A DNA stretch of 64,000 nt, taken from the NCBI RefSeq assembly GCF_036046055.1, contig NZ_CP107939.1, positions 1,612,001-1,676,000 of the forward strand. The letters are read 5' to 3'. Made by a program: the position numbers and the translations under genes. This DNA is from Nocardia sp. NBC_00403 (GTDB lineage Bacteria; Actinomycetota; Actinomycetes; Mycobacteriales; Mycobacteriaceae). The notes under the pieces are model-generated. The model had not been told where the DNA came from. It saw only the letters and a list, made by a program, of their open reading frames with translations, and searched no databases. Shown here piece by piece: positions 7,563-18,631 of the stretch (its first letter is position 1; the number at the start of each line of letters is the position of its first letter).

Positions 7563-7585
7563 CCCGCGCGGATCGGCCGCGCGGG
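7563..7585 (+). terminator. GC hairpin between tadC and the pilin gene
   Basis: CCCGCGCGG (7563-7571) and CCGCGCGGG (7577-7585) form a perfect 9-bp stem with a 5-nt loop, ending 21 bp before the pilin start. No U-run follows. It may be an attenuator or an RNA-stabilising stem that lets the pilin be expressed at a different level from the assembly genes. Confidence 0.5.
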
Positions 7586-7606
7586 CCGGAGTGAGAGGGG
7601 AAGACG

Positions 7607-7846
7607 GTGCGAATCGAGCGGATGACGGACCAGGCGCTGCATCGACTGGGCGTCGTATATATGGAGCTGAGATCGCGACTGGTGCACGCGGTCGTCGCGG
7701 ACGAGGGCATGAGTACCGCGGAGTATGCGATCGGGACGATCGCGGCAGCTGCCTTCGGGGCCGTCCTGTATGGGGTGGTGACCGGCGACAGCATCGTGAA
7801 TGCCTTGACGAAGATCATCGATCGGGCGCTCAACACCGCGGTGTAG
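7607..7846 (+). CDS. Flp-type pilin-like small membrane protein (DUF4244)
   Basis: The 79-residue protein starts at GTG 7607, with GAGAGGGG about 6 nt upstream. A basic N-terminus leads to DEGMSTAEYAIG followed by one hydrophobic segment (TIAAAAFGAVLYGVV). Cleavage after Gly with Glu at mature position 5 would match prepilin-peptidase sites of Flp pilins. It is the homologue of Rv3656c. No prepilin peptidase gene is visible in the window, so processing must depend on a distant gene. Confidence 0.85.
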   Translation: MRIERMTDQALHRLGVVYMELRSRLVHAVVADEGMSTAEYAIGTIAAAAFGAVLYGVVTGDSIVNALTKIIDRALNTAV

Positions 7847-7872
7847 CGAGTCCGATAACACACTGCGGTGCA

Positions 7873-8214
7873 ATGGTTCTCGGTGACGAGCAGGGTTCGG
7901 TGACGGTCGAGGCTGCCATCGCGTTGGCCGCGGTCGTCGTTGCCGTGGTGCTGTGTCTCGGTGCGATTCTCGCGGCATCGGCACAGGTGCGCTGTGTCGA
8001 TGCCGCTCGCGAGGCGGCGCGGCTGGCGGCCAGGGGTGACCAGTCGAACGCGGTGTCGGCGGCCGAGCGGGTTGCTCCGCCCACCGCCGATATCACGGTG
8101 CGCAGCGAGGGTGACCGCGTCATCGCGGTCGTTTCCGCCCGTTCTCCGCTGTTGCCGCTGTTGGTGCTGCGCGCGGACGCTGTCGCGGTACGCGAGCCGG
8201 GAGTCGCGCGGTGA
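7873..8214 (+). CDS. TadE-like pseudopilin
   Basis: The 113-residue protein begins at ATG 7873, 26 bp after the pilin. It has a TadE-type start, EQGSVTVEAAIALAAVVVAV, with Glu at the expected pseudopilin position, one membrane helix, the DAAREAARLAARGD motif typical of TadE proteins, and a small extracytoplasmic tail. TadE proteins are minor pseudopilins needed for Flp pili. Its TGA overlaps the next GTG as GTGA. The match is Rv3655c. The ribosome-binding site is weak. Confidence 0.85.
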   Translation: MVLGDEQGSVTVEAAIALAAVVVAVVLCLGAILAASAQVRCVDAAREAARLAARGDQSNAVSAAERVAPPTADITVRSEGDRVIAVVSARSPLLPLLVLRADAVAVREPGVAR

Positions 8215-8675
8215 TCGAACAGCCGGCCAGGGGCACTGTGTGTTCGGCCGCACAGTGGCTGCGTGCAGTGCGGTACGGGACGGCGAACGGTCTGCTCTCG
8301 GATGGTCAGGTGCTGAACAGGCGGCGGGCGGAGCAAGGCGGCGCGACGGTGTTGGCCTGCCTGGCGCTGGTGGGGCTGATCGGGGCGACGCTGCTGGTCG
8401 GTCAGGTCGGTGTTGTGGTGGTGAGTCGGCATCGCGCGCAGGCCGCCGCGGATCTCGCGGCATTGGCTGCGGCCGGTGCGTTGGAGCAAGGGGCGGAGGC
8501 GGGATGTGCGCAGGCATTGGAGATCGCGCGGCGCATGCGAGTGCGGATTCACGAGTGTGAAGTCACGCAGTGGGATGTGACCGTCACTGTCGTGCGGAAT
8601 GTACCAATAGGTCTGTATGGAAACTGGACTGTTCGAGCAGTCGCTCGTGCGGGTCCTGTCGAAGATGGAGTGTGA
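8211..8675 (+). CDS. TadG-like / Rv3654c-family protein
   Basis: The 154-residue protein starts at a GTG overlapping the tadE-like stop. After a 45-residue basic leader comes QGGATVLACLALVGLIGATL, the N-terminal membrane helix of TadG-like proteins, then RHRAQAAADLAALAAAG, the signature helix of this group. The extracytoplasmic part contains two Cys. It is the last gene of the tad operon and probably an anchored accessory of the pilus. The leader before the helix is long, so the true start may lie downstream. Confidence 0.8.
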   Translation: MIEQPARGTVCSAAQWLRAVRYGTANGLLSDGQVLNRRRAEQGGATVLACLALVGLIGATLLVGQVGVVVVSRHRAQAAADLAALAAAGALEQGAEAGCAQALEIARRMRVRIHECEVTQWDVTVTVVRNVPIGLYGNWTVRAVARAGPVEDGV

Positions 8676-9001
8676 CCCGCGCGTACCCACACTCGAAGTG
8701 GTAGGCGCGAGGCCGTGCAATTCGGTAATTGGAATGATCGAATAATTGCGGTCGCACATCAATTCCCGCGAGCAGCCGGACAAAGCAATGAATAAATGCG
8801 CATGTCGAGACGGAAAGTCTGTGGCAATACTCCAGTTAACATGAATCTATTCCTTTTTATTCGACCGCGTGCCGGGCCCGGCGCGACCGTGCCCGCCCGC
8901 CGGTTCGTGCTGGTGATCCTCCGGCCATCGGACGTCGGGTCACGCAGCGGGGTCGGCACGGTCACGGATCGAGCTCGGCGGCTCGACCTGGGGCGGGACG
9001 C
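8676..9001. other. Intergenic region without a recognised gene
   Basis: This convergent gap between the tad operon and the helicase gene contains an unusually AT-rich patch at about 8715-8860, including AATAATTG and CTTTTTATTCG. No strong terminator hairpin, promoter pair or credible reading frame was recognised. PE-family genes occupy part of the corresponding region in M. tuberculosis and are absent here. Confidence 0.5.
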
Positions 9002-11377
9002 TCAGGGGGCAGCGTTCAATTCGGTAAGGACGGCTGCGAGCAGACGCCCTGCGGCCGCCTTGTCCAGCGGGTGGTTGCCGTTGCCGCACTTTGGCGACTG
9101 CACGCAGGACGGGCAGCCCGCCGCGCACGCACAGGATTCGATCACCGCGAGAGTCGCCGACAGCCAGCGCCGCAGCTGCGCGAAACCGCGCTCGGCGAAG
9201 CCTGCACCACCAGGCTGTCCGTCGTAGACGAACACGGTCGGCAGACCTGTATCCGGGTGTTCGGCGGTGGACACGCCGCCGATATCCCAGCGGTCGCAGG
9301 TCGCCACCAGCGGTAATAGGCCGATTGCCGCGTGTTCGGCGGCATGCAGCGCGCCTGGGGCCCGCTGCGGGTCGATGCCGGCAAGGGCAAGCAGCTCGGG
9401 TGTCACGGTGTAGAGCACCGCGTGGGTGGACAGGGTCTGGGCGGGCAGATCCAGCTCGACCAGGTCGAGTACTTCACCGCTGAGCAGCGTGCGTAGATAG
9501 CCGATGACCTGGCTGGTCACCCGCACCTGCGTCAATGCGGTGGTCACGCGGCCGTGGCGATGCTGTGCCGTCGTCGCGTCGACCACGATGGAGGTAACCG
9601 ACCTGGCGCTGGTGGTCCAGCCGGGATCGGCGGCGTGCACGAACGCGACACCCTCGTCCAGGTCCAGCTCGTCGACGACGTAGGTATCGCCTTGATGCAG
9701 GTGAACCGCGCCTTCGTGCAGCGTGGCAGTGGCGCGTCCGGCGTCGGCCGTGCCGAGCAGCCTGCCGGTCTCGCCGTCGACGATGGCGACCGGCGTGCCG
9801 ATGCCACCGCGCACGTCGACCGCGTCGTGCGGCTGGGTTTCCGCGGTGACATACCAGCGTGCGCCCCCCCTCGCCCCGGCGATAACCCGGCGCCGAATCA
9901 GCCCCTGACCTGTGAGGTCGGTAAGCAATTCGCGGGCGTCGAGTGTATCGACTTCGGCATCGGTGAGCGGAAGTTCCAATGCCGCGCACAGCAGTTGTGG
10001 GCCGAGCACGTAGGGGTTGTGCGGGTCGGTGATGGTGGCCTCGACCGGCTTGTCCAGCAGGGCCTCCGGGTGGTGCACGAGGAAGGTATCGAGTGGATCG
10101 TCCCTGGCCACGAGCAGGACCAGGGAGCCTTGCGTGCGGCGTCCCGCGCGACCGGCCTGCTGCCAGAACGAGGCGACGGTGCCGGGGAACCCGGAGATCA
10201 CCACGGCATCGAGCCCTGCGATGTCGACGCCGAGCTCGAGCGCATTCGTGGTGGCCGCGCCGAGTAATGCCCCGGTGGACAGCGCGGTCTCCAGGTCCCG
10301 CCGGTCCTCCGCCAAATAGCCCCCGCGATAGGCGGCCACCCGCTCGGCGAGACTCGGATCGGTCTCGGCCAGCAGCCTGCGTGTCTCCATGGCGGTCAGT
10401 TCGGCCGCCCGGCGGGACCGGACGAAGGTCAAGGTTCGAGCGCCTTCGACCACCAGATCTGCCATGATCCTGGCCGCCTCCGAGGTGGCCGAACGGCGAA
10501 TGGGAGCGCCATTTTCACCGGTCACCGCGGTGAGCAGGGGTGGCTCCCACAGTGCGACAGTGCGCGGTCCCTGTGGCGAGCCGTCCTCGGTCACCGCGAC
10601 GCAAGGCGCGCCGATCAGCCGGGATGCGGCGGCCGCGGGTTCTGCCGTCGTGGCCGAGCACAGCACGAATATCGGGTCCGCGCCGTAGTGCGCGGCGATT
10701 CGCTGCAACCTACGCAGCACCAGCGCGACGTGCGAGCCGAAGACGCCTCGATAGGCGTGGCATTCGTCCACCACCACATAGCGCAGCCTGCGCAGCACCC
10801 TGGCCCAGCGCTGGTGCGAGCGCAGGATGCCGATGTGCAGCATGTCGGGATTGGTGAAAATCCAGCGGCCGTTCGCCCGCACCCACTGCCGGATCTCGGC
10901 CGGGGTATCGCCGTCGTAGCCGGCCGGATGAATATCCCGGAGCGCGCCTTGGTGCGTCAGATCGTTCACCGCACGCAGTTGATCAGCGCCCAGTGCCTTG
11001 GTCGGAGCGAGATAAAGGGCGGTGGCCCGTGGGTCCTCGCCCAGCGCCGTCAGGACGGGCAGCTGGTATCCCAGCGATTTACCGGATGCTGTACCGGTGC
11101 TGACCACGACGTGCGTGCCGCCCGCCGCCAGGTCGGCGGTCCTGGTCTGGTGCGTCCACGGCGCCGCGATGCCGGTGGCGCGGAACGCCTCGACCACCTC
11201 GGGCGCCGCCCAATCGGGCCAGTTGGTGGTGGCCGCCGCCCGGGCGGGCAGCTCGACGACGTGCGTCAGCCGAGGGTCGCCGCCGGGGACTCCACTCAGG
11301 ACACGATTCAGCAACGATCGCCCGTAGCCGAGATGGTTGCTGGCACGCAACCGGGTTGTCGGTTCGGTCGGATTCAT
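9002..11377 (-). CDS. DEAD/DEAH helicase with C-terminal DUF1998 (MrfA-like, Rv3649-type)
   Basis: The protein is 791 residues from the ATG at 11377. The first RecA domain has the P-loop GTASGKSLGYQLP (about residue 90) and the DECH box VVDECHAYRG. The second domain has GRAGRRTQGS. The C-terminus holds the DUF1998 cysteine cluster CACAAGCPSCVQSPKCG, which in the MrfA DNA-repair helicase binds zinc. MrfA-type enzymes act in repair of mitomycin-type DNA damage. The frame extends to a TTG at 11455 and includes an ATG at 11443; 11377 is chosen by similarity of length to Rv3649. None of these starts has a good ribosome-binding site, so a leaderless message is possible. Confidence 0.88.
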   Translation of the reverse strand: MNPTEPTTRLRASNHLGYGRSLLNRVLSGVPGGDPRLTHVVELPARAAATTNWPDWAAPEVVEAFRATGIAAPWTHQTRTADLAAGGTHVVVSTGTASGKSLGYQLPVLTALGEDPRATALYLAPTKALGADQLRAVNDLTHQGALRDIHPAGYDGDTPAEIRQWVRANGRWIFTNPDMLHIGILRSHQRWARVLRRLRYVVVDECHAYRGVFGSHVALVLRRLQRIAAHYGADPIFVLCSATTAEPAAAASRLIGAPCVAVTEDGSPQGPRTVALWEPPLLTAVTGENGAPIRRSATSEAARIMADLVVEGARTLTFVRSRRAAELTAMETRRLLAETDPSLAERVAAYRGGYLAEDRRDLETALSTGALLGAATTNALELGVDIAGLDAVVISGFPGTVASFWQQAGRAGRRTQGSLVLLVARDDPLDTFLVHHPEALLDKPVEATITDPHNPYVLGPQLLCAALELPLTDAEVDTLDARELLTDLTGQGLIRRRVIAGARGGARWYVTAETQPHDAVDVRGGIGTPVAIVDGETGRLLGTADAGRATATLHEGAVHLHQGDTYVVDELDLDEGVAFVHAADPGWTTSARSVTSIVVDATTAQHRHGRVTTALTQVRVTSQVIGYLRTLLSGEVLDLVELDLPAQTLSTHAVLYTVTPELLALAGIDPQRAPGALHAAEHAAIGLLPLVATCDRWDIGGVSTAEHPDTGLPTVFVYDGQPGGAGFAERGFAQLRRWLSATLAVIESCACAAGCPSCVQSPKCGNGNHPLDKAAAGRLLAAVLTELNAAP

Positions 11378-11813
11378 GACTCGGGCATCGCGACACGCAC
11401 AGAAAGTGTGAAACGTGTGCGCTTTGGAAGCTTCACCTGCCATTTCGATACCCAATAGCGACCTGGGTCACAGCCGGATTGCCAGACGCTCACTCGGTTA
11501 TCAGGAAGCAAACGAACCTCAAGTCTAGATTCCAGCATTGTGTCCCTCACCTGCGCATTCGCAAGATCAACTTTTTTGCAAATTGTCGGTAACTCGACTG
11601 TTGAATTGCTCGGAGACATGGTTCACTGGTTCCTGGTCGCAAGCTTCTGTGTTCGAGGGACGGATCCAAAGTCCAAACCGTCAGCAGGATCGATGTTGCG
11701 AACGGTGTGCTTGGTGCTTTCCTGCAGGGGGAACCAACAGTACAACGATCGGAACGGACCCGGTGGGCGAACCTACTTGTCCACCGTTCCGGTAAGAAAA
11801 GAGAAGGAACAGA
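11378..11813. other. Divergent region and long cspA leader
   Basis: About 435 bp separate the helicase start from cspA. It is less GC-rich than its surroundings, with TTTTTTGCAAATTG near 11570. A long untranslated leader before cspA is expected, since cold-shock mRNAs often use structured leaders as thermosensors. No separate gene was recognised, although short frames exist. Confidence 0.5.
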
Positions 11814-12020
11814 ATGGCACAGGGAACTGTGAAGTGGTTCAACGCGGAGAAGGGGTTCGGCTTCATCGCGCCCGAGGACGGCTCCGCTGACGTCTTCGTC
11901 CACTACTCGGAGATCCAGGGGTCCGGCTTCCGTACCCTCGAGGAAAACCAGAAGGTCGAGTTCGAGGTTGGCCAGGGCACCAAGGGCCCGCAGGCCACCG
12001 GAGTTCGCGCGCTCAGCTGA
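11814..12020 (+). CDS. cspA: Cold-shock protein
   Basis: The 68-residue protein is a single cold-shock OB-fold domain. Both RNA-binding motifs are intact: RNP1 as KGFGFIAP and RNP2 as VFVHYSEI. CspA-type proteins bind single-stranded RNA and DNA and melt mRNA structure. The start follows AGAAGGAAC at good spacing. A hairpin ends the unit at 12042-12073. It matches Rv3648c in position and length. Confidence 0.97.
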   Translation: MAQGTVKWFNAEKGFGFIAPEDGSADVFVHYSEIQGSGFRTLEENQKVEFEVGQGTKGPQATGVRALS

Positions 12021-12041
12021 GCACGCAACGATCCACAGCGC

Positions 12042-12073
12042 GTCCCTCACCACCGGCAACGGAGGTGAGGGAC
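12042..12073 (+). terminator. Hairpin terminator after cspA
   Basis: GTCCCTCACC (12042-12051) and GGTGAGGGAC (12064-12073) form a perfect 10-bp stem with a 12-nt loop, starting 22 bp after the cspA stop. There is no U-run, as is common in high-GC actinobacteria. Confidence 0.7.
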
Positions 12074-12412
12074 GAGCTATATCTGGGGCAGATACAACGG
12101 ACACGCGCACAACCCAAGCGCGCCAATGCCATTCGGCCTGTCGACCCGATCGGCGCACGTCGGAGCCCTGGTGGCGACAGTCGAAACGCCAGGCCGCGAA
12201 CACGCCGCGCGGTAGGTGCCGCTAAAAAACAGGGCATACTGGTCGGCAATGACGCGCGTACGCTCTGTGGTTCGGGTCGCAAGCACCCGACCACACACAG
12301 CGTCAAGGTATAAACGTGTCTGGTGGCGCTAGAAGGCTGTCGCCGCCGCTTGCCCCAGCCGCGCAGTGCATGAACAGCGTCGCGCGGGTCGACAGGAAAG
12401 GTGTATTCGCCG
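12074..12412 (+). promoter_or_regulatory. topA upstream region
   Basis: This 339-bp stretch carries no convincing gene. A small AT-rich patch (CTAAAAAACAGGGCATACT, about 12222-12240) could contain a -10 element, CATACT. topA promoters in actinobacteria respond to supercoiling, but no specific site can be assigned here. Confidence 0.35.
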
Positions 12413-15277
<2,865 letters not shown>

Positions 15278-15282
15278 GCACA

Positions 15283-15312
15283 CCTCGGCGCCCGATCATC
15301 CGGGCGCCGAGG
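15283..15312 (+). terminator. Terminator hairpin after topA
   Basis: CCTCGGCGCCCG (15283-15294) and CGGGCGCCGAGG (15301-15312) give a perfect 12-bp stem with a 6-nt loop, starting 5 bp after the topA stop. Confidence 0.85.
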
Positions 15313-15362
15313 GCTCGGATGTGGTGTCGTAGCGTGCGAATCGTTGATGCGAAAGGACCCCG

Positions 15363-15866
15363 ATGACAGCCGAACAGGAACGTGAGGATCTCATCGCCGC
15401 ACTGGCCGGTCAGCGCGAGCTGTTCCGGATCACGCTGCGGGGCATCGACGAAGACCAGGCAAGGCAGCGCACTACGGCCAGCGAGTTGACCCTTGGTGGG
15501 TTGCTGCACCATCTGGTCAGCTGCGAGCGGCACTGGGCGACGGTCATCGAGGAACGCGACGAGACCGCCGAACTCGACGTCTCGAAGTTCGACGGCGAAT
15601 ATGCGATGGGCCCCGAGGAAACGGTGGCGGGTTTGCTCGCCGAATGGGATGCGGTGGCAGCGGGAATCGCGAACCTGATCCGCGCCGAAGCGAGCCTGGA
15701 CACCTCTATCCCCACCCCGACCACCCCGTGGACACCCGACCGGGTGTGGTGGACGGTGCGTTTCACGGTGCTGCACATCCTGCGCGAGATCACCCACCAC
15801 AGCGGGCATGCCGACATCATCCGCGAGGCGCTCGACGGCGCGAACACCACGTATCAGCGGGCCTGA
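15363..15866 (+). CDS. DinB-family protein
   Basis: The 167-residue protein has the DinB/DUF664 four-helix layout. His residues that usually form the metal site occur in LLHHLVSCERHW (about 43-54) and near the C-terminus in LREITHHSGHADIIREAL. DinB proteins are metal-dependent, and several actinobacterial members are thiol (mycothiol) transferases. The substrate is unknown. It starts 86 bp after topA, beyond the terminator, so it has its own promoter. Confidence 0.87.
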   Translation: MTAEQEREDLIAALAGQRELFRITLRGIDEDQARQRTTASELTLGGLLHHLVSCERHWATVIEERDETAELDVSKFDGEYAMGPEETVAGLLAEWDAVAAGIANLIRAEASLDTSIPTPTTPWTPDRVWWTVRFTVLHILREITHHSGHADIIREALDGANTTYQRA

Positions 15867-15886
15867 TTCCGCACGGCCGGGGCAAC

Positions 15887-16177
15887 ATGGATGTCGTGAG
15901 CACGGAATTCCCTGAATGGATCGTCATCGAGGGCTACCAGAATCTTCCTGGCCGCCCGCATCCGAGGTCGGCCATCCGCGCTTGACTGCGTGAGCGAGGC
16001 ATCCACTGGATGCCCTTCTTCGACAACGAAATTCGCTTCGACGTGGCCTGCGGAAAGGGCCGGGACGGCCGTTGGCGTGGTTCGGTCATGATCTACGTCT
16101 CCGGGGAGGCGGCGCAGGCGACCGTACCGACCCCCTGGTGGCATGCCGCAGCGGATCGCAACGCTGGGTGGTGGTAG
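15887..16177 (+). pseudogene. Small gene broken by an in-frame TGA
   Basis: From ATG 15887 the frame reads MDVVSTEFPEWIVIEGYQNL and on to a TGA at 15983. The same frame then continues without interruption for 63 more codons (LRERGIHWMPFFDNEIRF, then GSVMIYVSGEAA) to TAG 16175-16177. Both halves look like protein rather than random sequence, so this is probably one gene of about 97 codons with a nonsense change such as CGA or TGG to TGA. The family is not recognised. A sequencing error is an alternative. The downstream half could also start on its own at ATG 16010. Confidence 0.55.
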
Positions 16178-16232
16178 GCCGCCGTGGGCGGCGCGGATAA
16201 CGGTGTCGGTGGGGACAGCTAGGGTGTACCGC

Positions 16233-17438
16233 GTGGCGGGTGTCTTCGATCGGCTGGTCGGCCAGGATGTGGTCGAGTCCGAACTGACTGCTGCCGCTAT
16301 CGATGCCCGCGGGGGCAGTATTTCCGGCGCGATGACGCACTCCTGGCTGTTCACCGGGCCGCCAGGATCGGGTAGATCCGTTGCGGCGCTGTGCTTTGCG
16401 GCCGCATTGCAGTGCACCGACGAGGGCACGCCAGGGTGTGGGCGCTGCCACGCGTGCACGACGACGATGGCGGGGACCCACGGTGATGTGCGTCGGGTGA
16501 TCCCCGAAGGACTGAGTATCAGCACCAAGGAAATGCGCGAGATCGTGCAGATCGCGTCGCGGCGGCCGAGTACCGGCCGCTGGCAGGTGGTGGTCATCGA
16601 AGATGCGGACCGGCTGACCGAGGCGGCGGGCAATGTGCTGCTCAAGGTTGTCGAAGAGCCGCCGGACCGCACGGTCTTCCTGCTCTGCGCGCCATCGGTG
16701 GACCCCGAGGACATCTCGGTGACGCTGCGCTCCAGGTGCAGGCATGTACATCTGGTGACGCCGTCGGTGCCCGCCATCGCGCAGGTCCTGCAGGACCGTG
16801 ACAAGCTCGACGCGAAGACGGCCACCTGGGCGGCCTCGATCAGCGGCGGGCACGTCGGTCGGGCGCGGCGTCTTGCCACCGACGAGCAGGCGCGCGGGCG
16901 TCGACAGCGCGCGTTGGCCTTGGTGTCCGCGGTGGCGCGGCCGGGCGCGGCGTACGCGGCGGCCGACGAGTTGGTGAAGTCCGCCGACGACGAGGCCAAG
17001 CAGATGAGCGCAACCCGCGACGAACGCGAACGGGAGGAACTCGCGACTGCGCTCGGTGCGGGTGGCACCGGCAAGGGCGCGGCAGGAGCGACCCGCGGCT
17101 CGGCCGGAGTGTTGAAGGATCTGGAGCGCAGGCAGAAGTCCCGCGCCACCCGAACCGGCCGCGACGCACTCGACCGCGCCCTGATCGACGTCGCCGGCGT
17201 ATACCGCGACGCGCTCGCGGTCCGCTTCGGCGCCGCGCGCAACGGTTCCGGTGTCGCACTAACCCACCCGGACATCTCCGACCAGATTCACGATCTCGCC
17301 GACCGCGTCCGCCCCGAGGGCCTGCTCCGCTCGATCGAGGCCGTCCTCGCCTGCCGCGAGGCCCTCGACCTCAACGTCAAGCCCCGCTTCGCCCTGGCCG
17401 CCATGGTCGCCACCCTCATGTCCGCCCAATCCGCATGA
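16233..17438 (+). CDS. holB: DNA polymerase III delta'-like clamp-loader subunit
   Basis: The 401-residue AAA+ protein starts at GTG 16233 (VAGVFDRLVGQ), the usual clamp-loader beginning. Seven bases upstream lies TAGGGT, so a leaderless start is likely. The P-loop is altered to GPPGSGRS, with Arg for Lys, as expected for delta' subunits that do not use ATP. A zinc module has four Cys (CTDEGTPGCGRCHAC). The sensor-like stretch VIEDADRLTEAAGNVLLKVVEEPP and the SRC-type TLRSRCRHV follow. The protein helps load the beta clamp. It matches Rv3644c in length and order. Confidence 0.9.
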   Translation: MAGVFDRLVGQDVVESELTAAAIDARGGSISGAMTHSWLFTGPPGSGRSVAALCFAAALQCTDEGTPGCGRCHACTTTMAGTHGDVRRVIPEGLSISTKEMREIVQIASRRPSTGRWQVVVIEDADRLTEAAGNVLLKVVEEPPDRTVFLLCAPSVDPEDISVTLRSRCRHVHLVTPSVPAIAQVLQDRDKLDAKTATWAASISGGHVGRARRLATDEQARGRRQRALALVSAVARPGAAYAAADELVKSADDEAKQMSATRDEREREELATALGAGGTGKGAAGATRGSAGVLKDLERRQKSRATRTGRDALDRALIDVAGVYRDALAVRFGAARNGSGVALTHPDISDQIHDLADRVRPEGLLRSIEAVLACREALDLNVKPRFALAAMVATLMSAQSA

Positions 17439-17536
17439 CGATATCCGGCCATTTGGTCCCGCCGTCGTAACGACGATGACCACCCGTTTTCGCGATCCGG
17501 CCACCGAGGCGATAGACTCGCGACGCCGAAAGGCAC

Positions 17537-17612
17537 GCCGCCTTAGCTCAGTCGGTAGAGCGCTTCACTCGTAATGAAAAGGTCGGGGGTTCGATTCCCC
17601 CAGGCGGCTCCA
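17537..17612 (+). tRNA. tRNA-Thr (anticodon CGT)
   Basis: A full cloverleaf is visible. The acceptor stem is GCCGCCT/AGGCGGC, the D arm has AGCTCAGTCGGTAGAGC, the anticodon loop CTCGTAA carries CGT, and the T arm is GGGGGTTCGATTCCCCC. The discriminator is T and CCA is encoded. It reads ACG. The same tRNA follows the holB-like gene in M. tuberculosis. Confidence 0.97.
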
Positions 17613-17747
17613 CCTTTTCTTCATCCACGAACCCTTTGACGACAGTCAGGCTTCGTCGAGGGCCTGCGTAGGCGCTGGCCGACCCCGTTGATTCCGTGGC
17701 TCGAGCGCGGCAGCGGCTACAGGGCGTGCCGCCGCTGGTTCCGGTGT

Positions 17748-18020
17748 ATGCATACCGGTTTCTACCGGCCGGATGTGGAAGCTCTGGACACCCTGCCCTG
17801 TCAGTGTTGGCAGCTTGGGGACATCATTTGTTACAGCGGTGACCTGAATACCTGGGTCTGTCTGGAGTTCGCCGATGTCGATGATGACGACTGGCACAGC
17901 GAGCAGTGGAAGTCTCGGGTGACCGTGCCGTTTGGCGCGACTACATGTGGTGAGGCACGCCTGACGCGCCGATGGCCGCGCCGCGGATCACGAGAAATAC
18001 TTGCCTCCGCTCCATTCTGA
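17748..18020 (+). CDS. Possible small hypothetical protein
   Basis: A 90-codon frame from ATG 17748 contains a protein-like core (NTWVCLEFADVDDDDWHSEQW) but ends in an Arg-rich tail that looks like non-coding read-through. No ribosome-binding site was seen, no family is recognised, and it lies just after the tRNA in a region with other gene remnants. It may be a decayed fragment. Confidence 0.3.
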   Translation: MHTGFYRPDVEALDTLPCQCWQLGDIICYSGDLNTWVCLEFADVDDDDWHSEQWKSRVTVPFGATTCGEARLTRRWPRRGSREILASAPF

Positions 18021-18140
18021 CCAGGACGTCTGGCCGCAGGGCGTGGTGTCGAGTAATAGCGGCGTCGGCCAGCGAGCCGGGAGTTGTTGTCTGACAGTAT
18101 GGTTGGAATTCACTGGTGCAACCTGAGGAGTCAATACTCG

Positions 18141-18521
18141 ATGAGAAGTCTTCGGAACTCTGTTTCGGTCGCGATCGCGTTGGCCGCGGCTGGTTTGGCC
18201 TTGAACGCGCCGCAGGCGTCGGCCGAGATCGGGGTTCAAGTCATGATCGCGGGGGGTGGGCTCAGCAATGGGTTCGGGACGGGCTGTAGCTACGAGGTGG
18301 TCGCGAACGGCGCCACGGGTGTGGGTATGGAGTTCTATGACAACGGTGTCTTGTTCGCCGCGACGGAGGGGAGTCCGACCCCGAAGACGCACGTGGCCAG
18401 ATGGGCTCCGGCGACGGCTGGGACGCACACCATCCTGGTCAATCAGAACGGGGATGCCAAAACTGTCGTCCTTACGGTCGGTACCGGGATCAACGCGGGA
18501 AGTTCTTGCCTCGTGATCTAG
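18141..18521 (+). CDS. Small secreted protein of unknown function
   Basis: The 126-residue protein starts at ATG 18141, 10 nt after GAGGAG. A classical Sec signal peptide (MRSLRNSVSVAIALAAAGLA, then NAPQASA) is followed by a mature domain of about 98 residues rich in Gly, Thr and Val. It has two Cys, one near the start (GTGCSYEV) and one at the end (GSSCLVI), which could pair. The beta-rich pattern (THTILVNQNGDAKTVVLTVG) suggests an Ig-like fold. No family is recognised. It stands alone between the tRNA and a convergent reductase gene. Confidence 0.8.
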   Translation: MRSLRNSVSVAIALAAAGLALNAPQASAEIGVQVMIAGGGLSNGFGTGCSYEVVANGATGVGMEFYDNGVLFAATEGSPTPKTHVARWAPATAGTHTILVNQNGDAKTVVLTVGTGINAGSSCLVI

Positions 18522-18631
18522 CCAGTCGACCACCGCGCCGTGGCCAGTTGAGGTCGGCGCGGTATACGGCTACTCGAGACCGGCGGCTGGACCGGGGCTC
18601 GGCCGAGCCCCGGTCCAGGTGGTCAGCCGGT

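Noticed and set aside
5848..8517. An 889-codon open frame antisense to the tad operon
   Set aside because: It is a codon-phase shadow of GC-rich genes on the other strand. The translation is low-complexity Arg/Ala/Ser/Pro with no domain.
15983..15985. In-frame TGA read as selenocysteine
   Set aside because: No selenoprotein family is recognisable and no SECIS-like hairpin stands out after the codon; a nonsense change is simpler.
17537..17640. Attachment site of an integrated element at the tRNA-Thr 3' end
   Set aside because: No second copy of the tRNA end and no integrase were found in the window.
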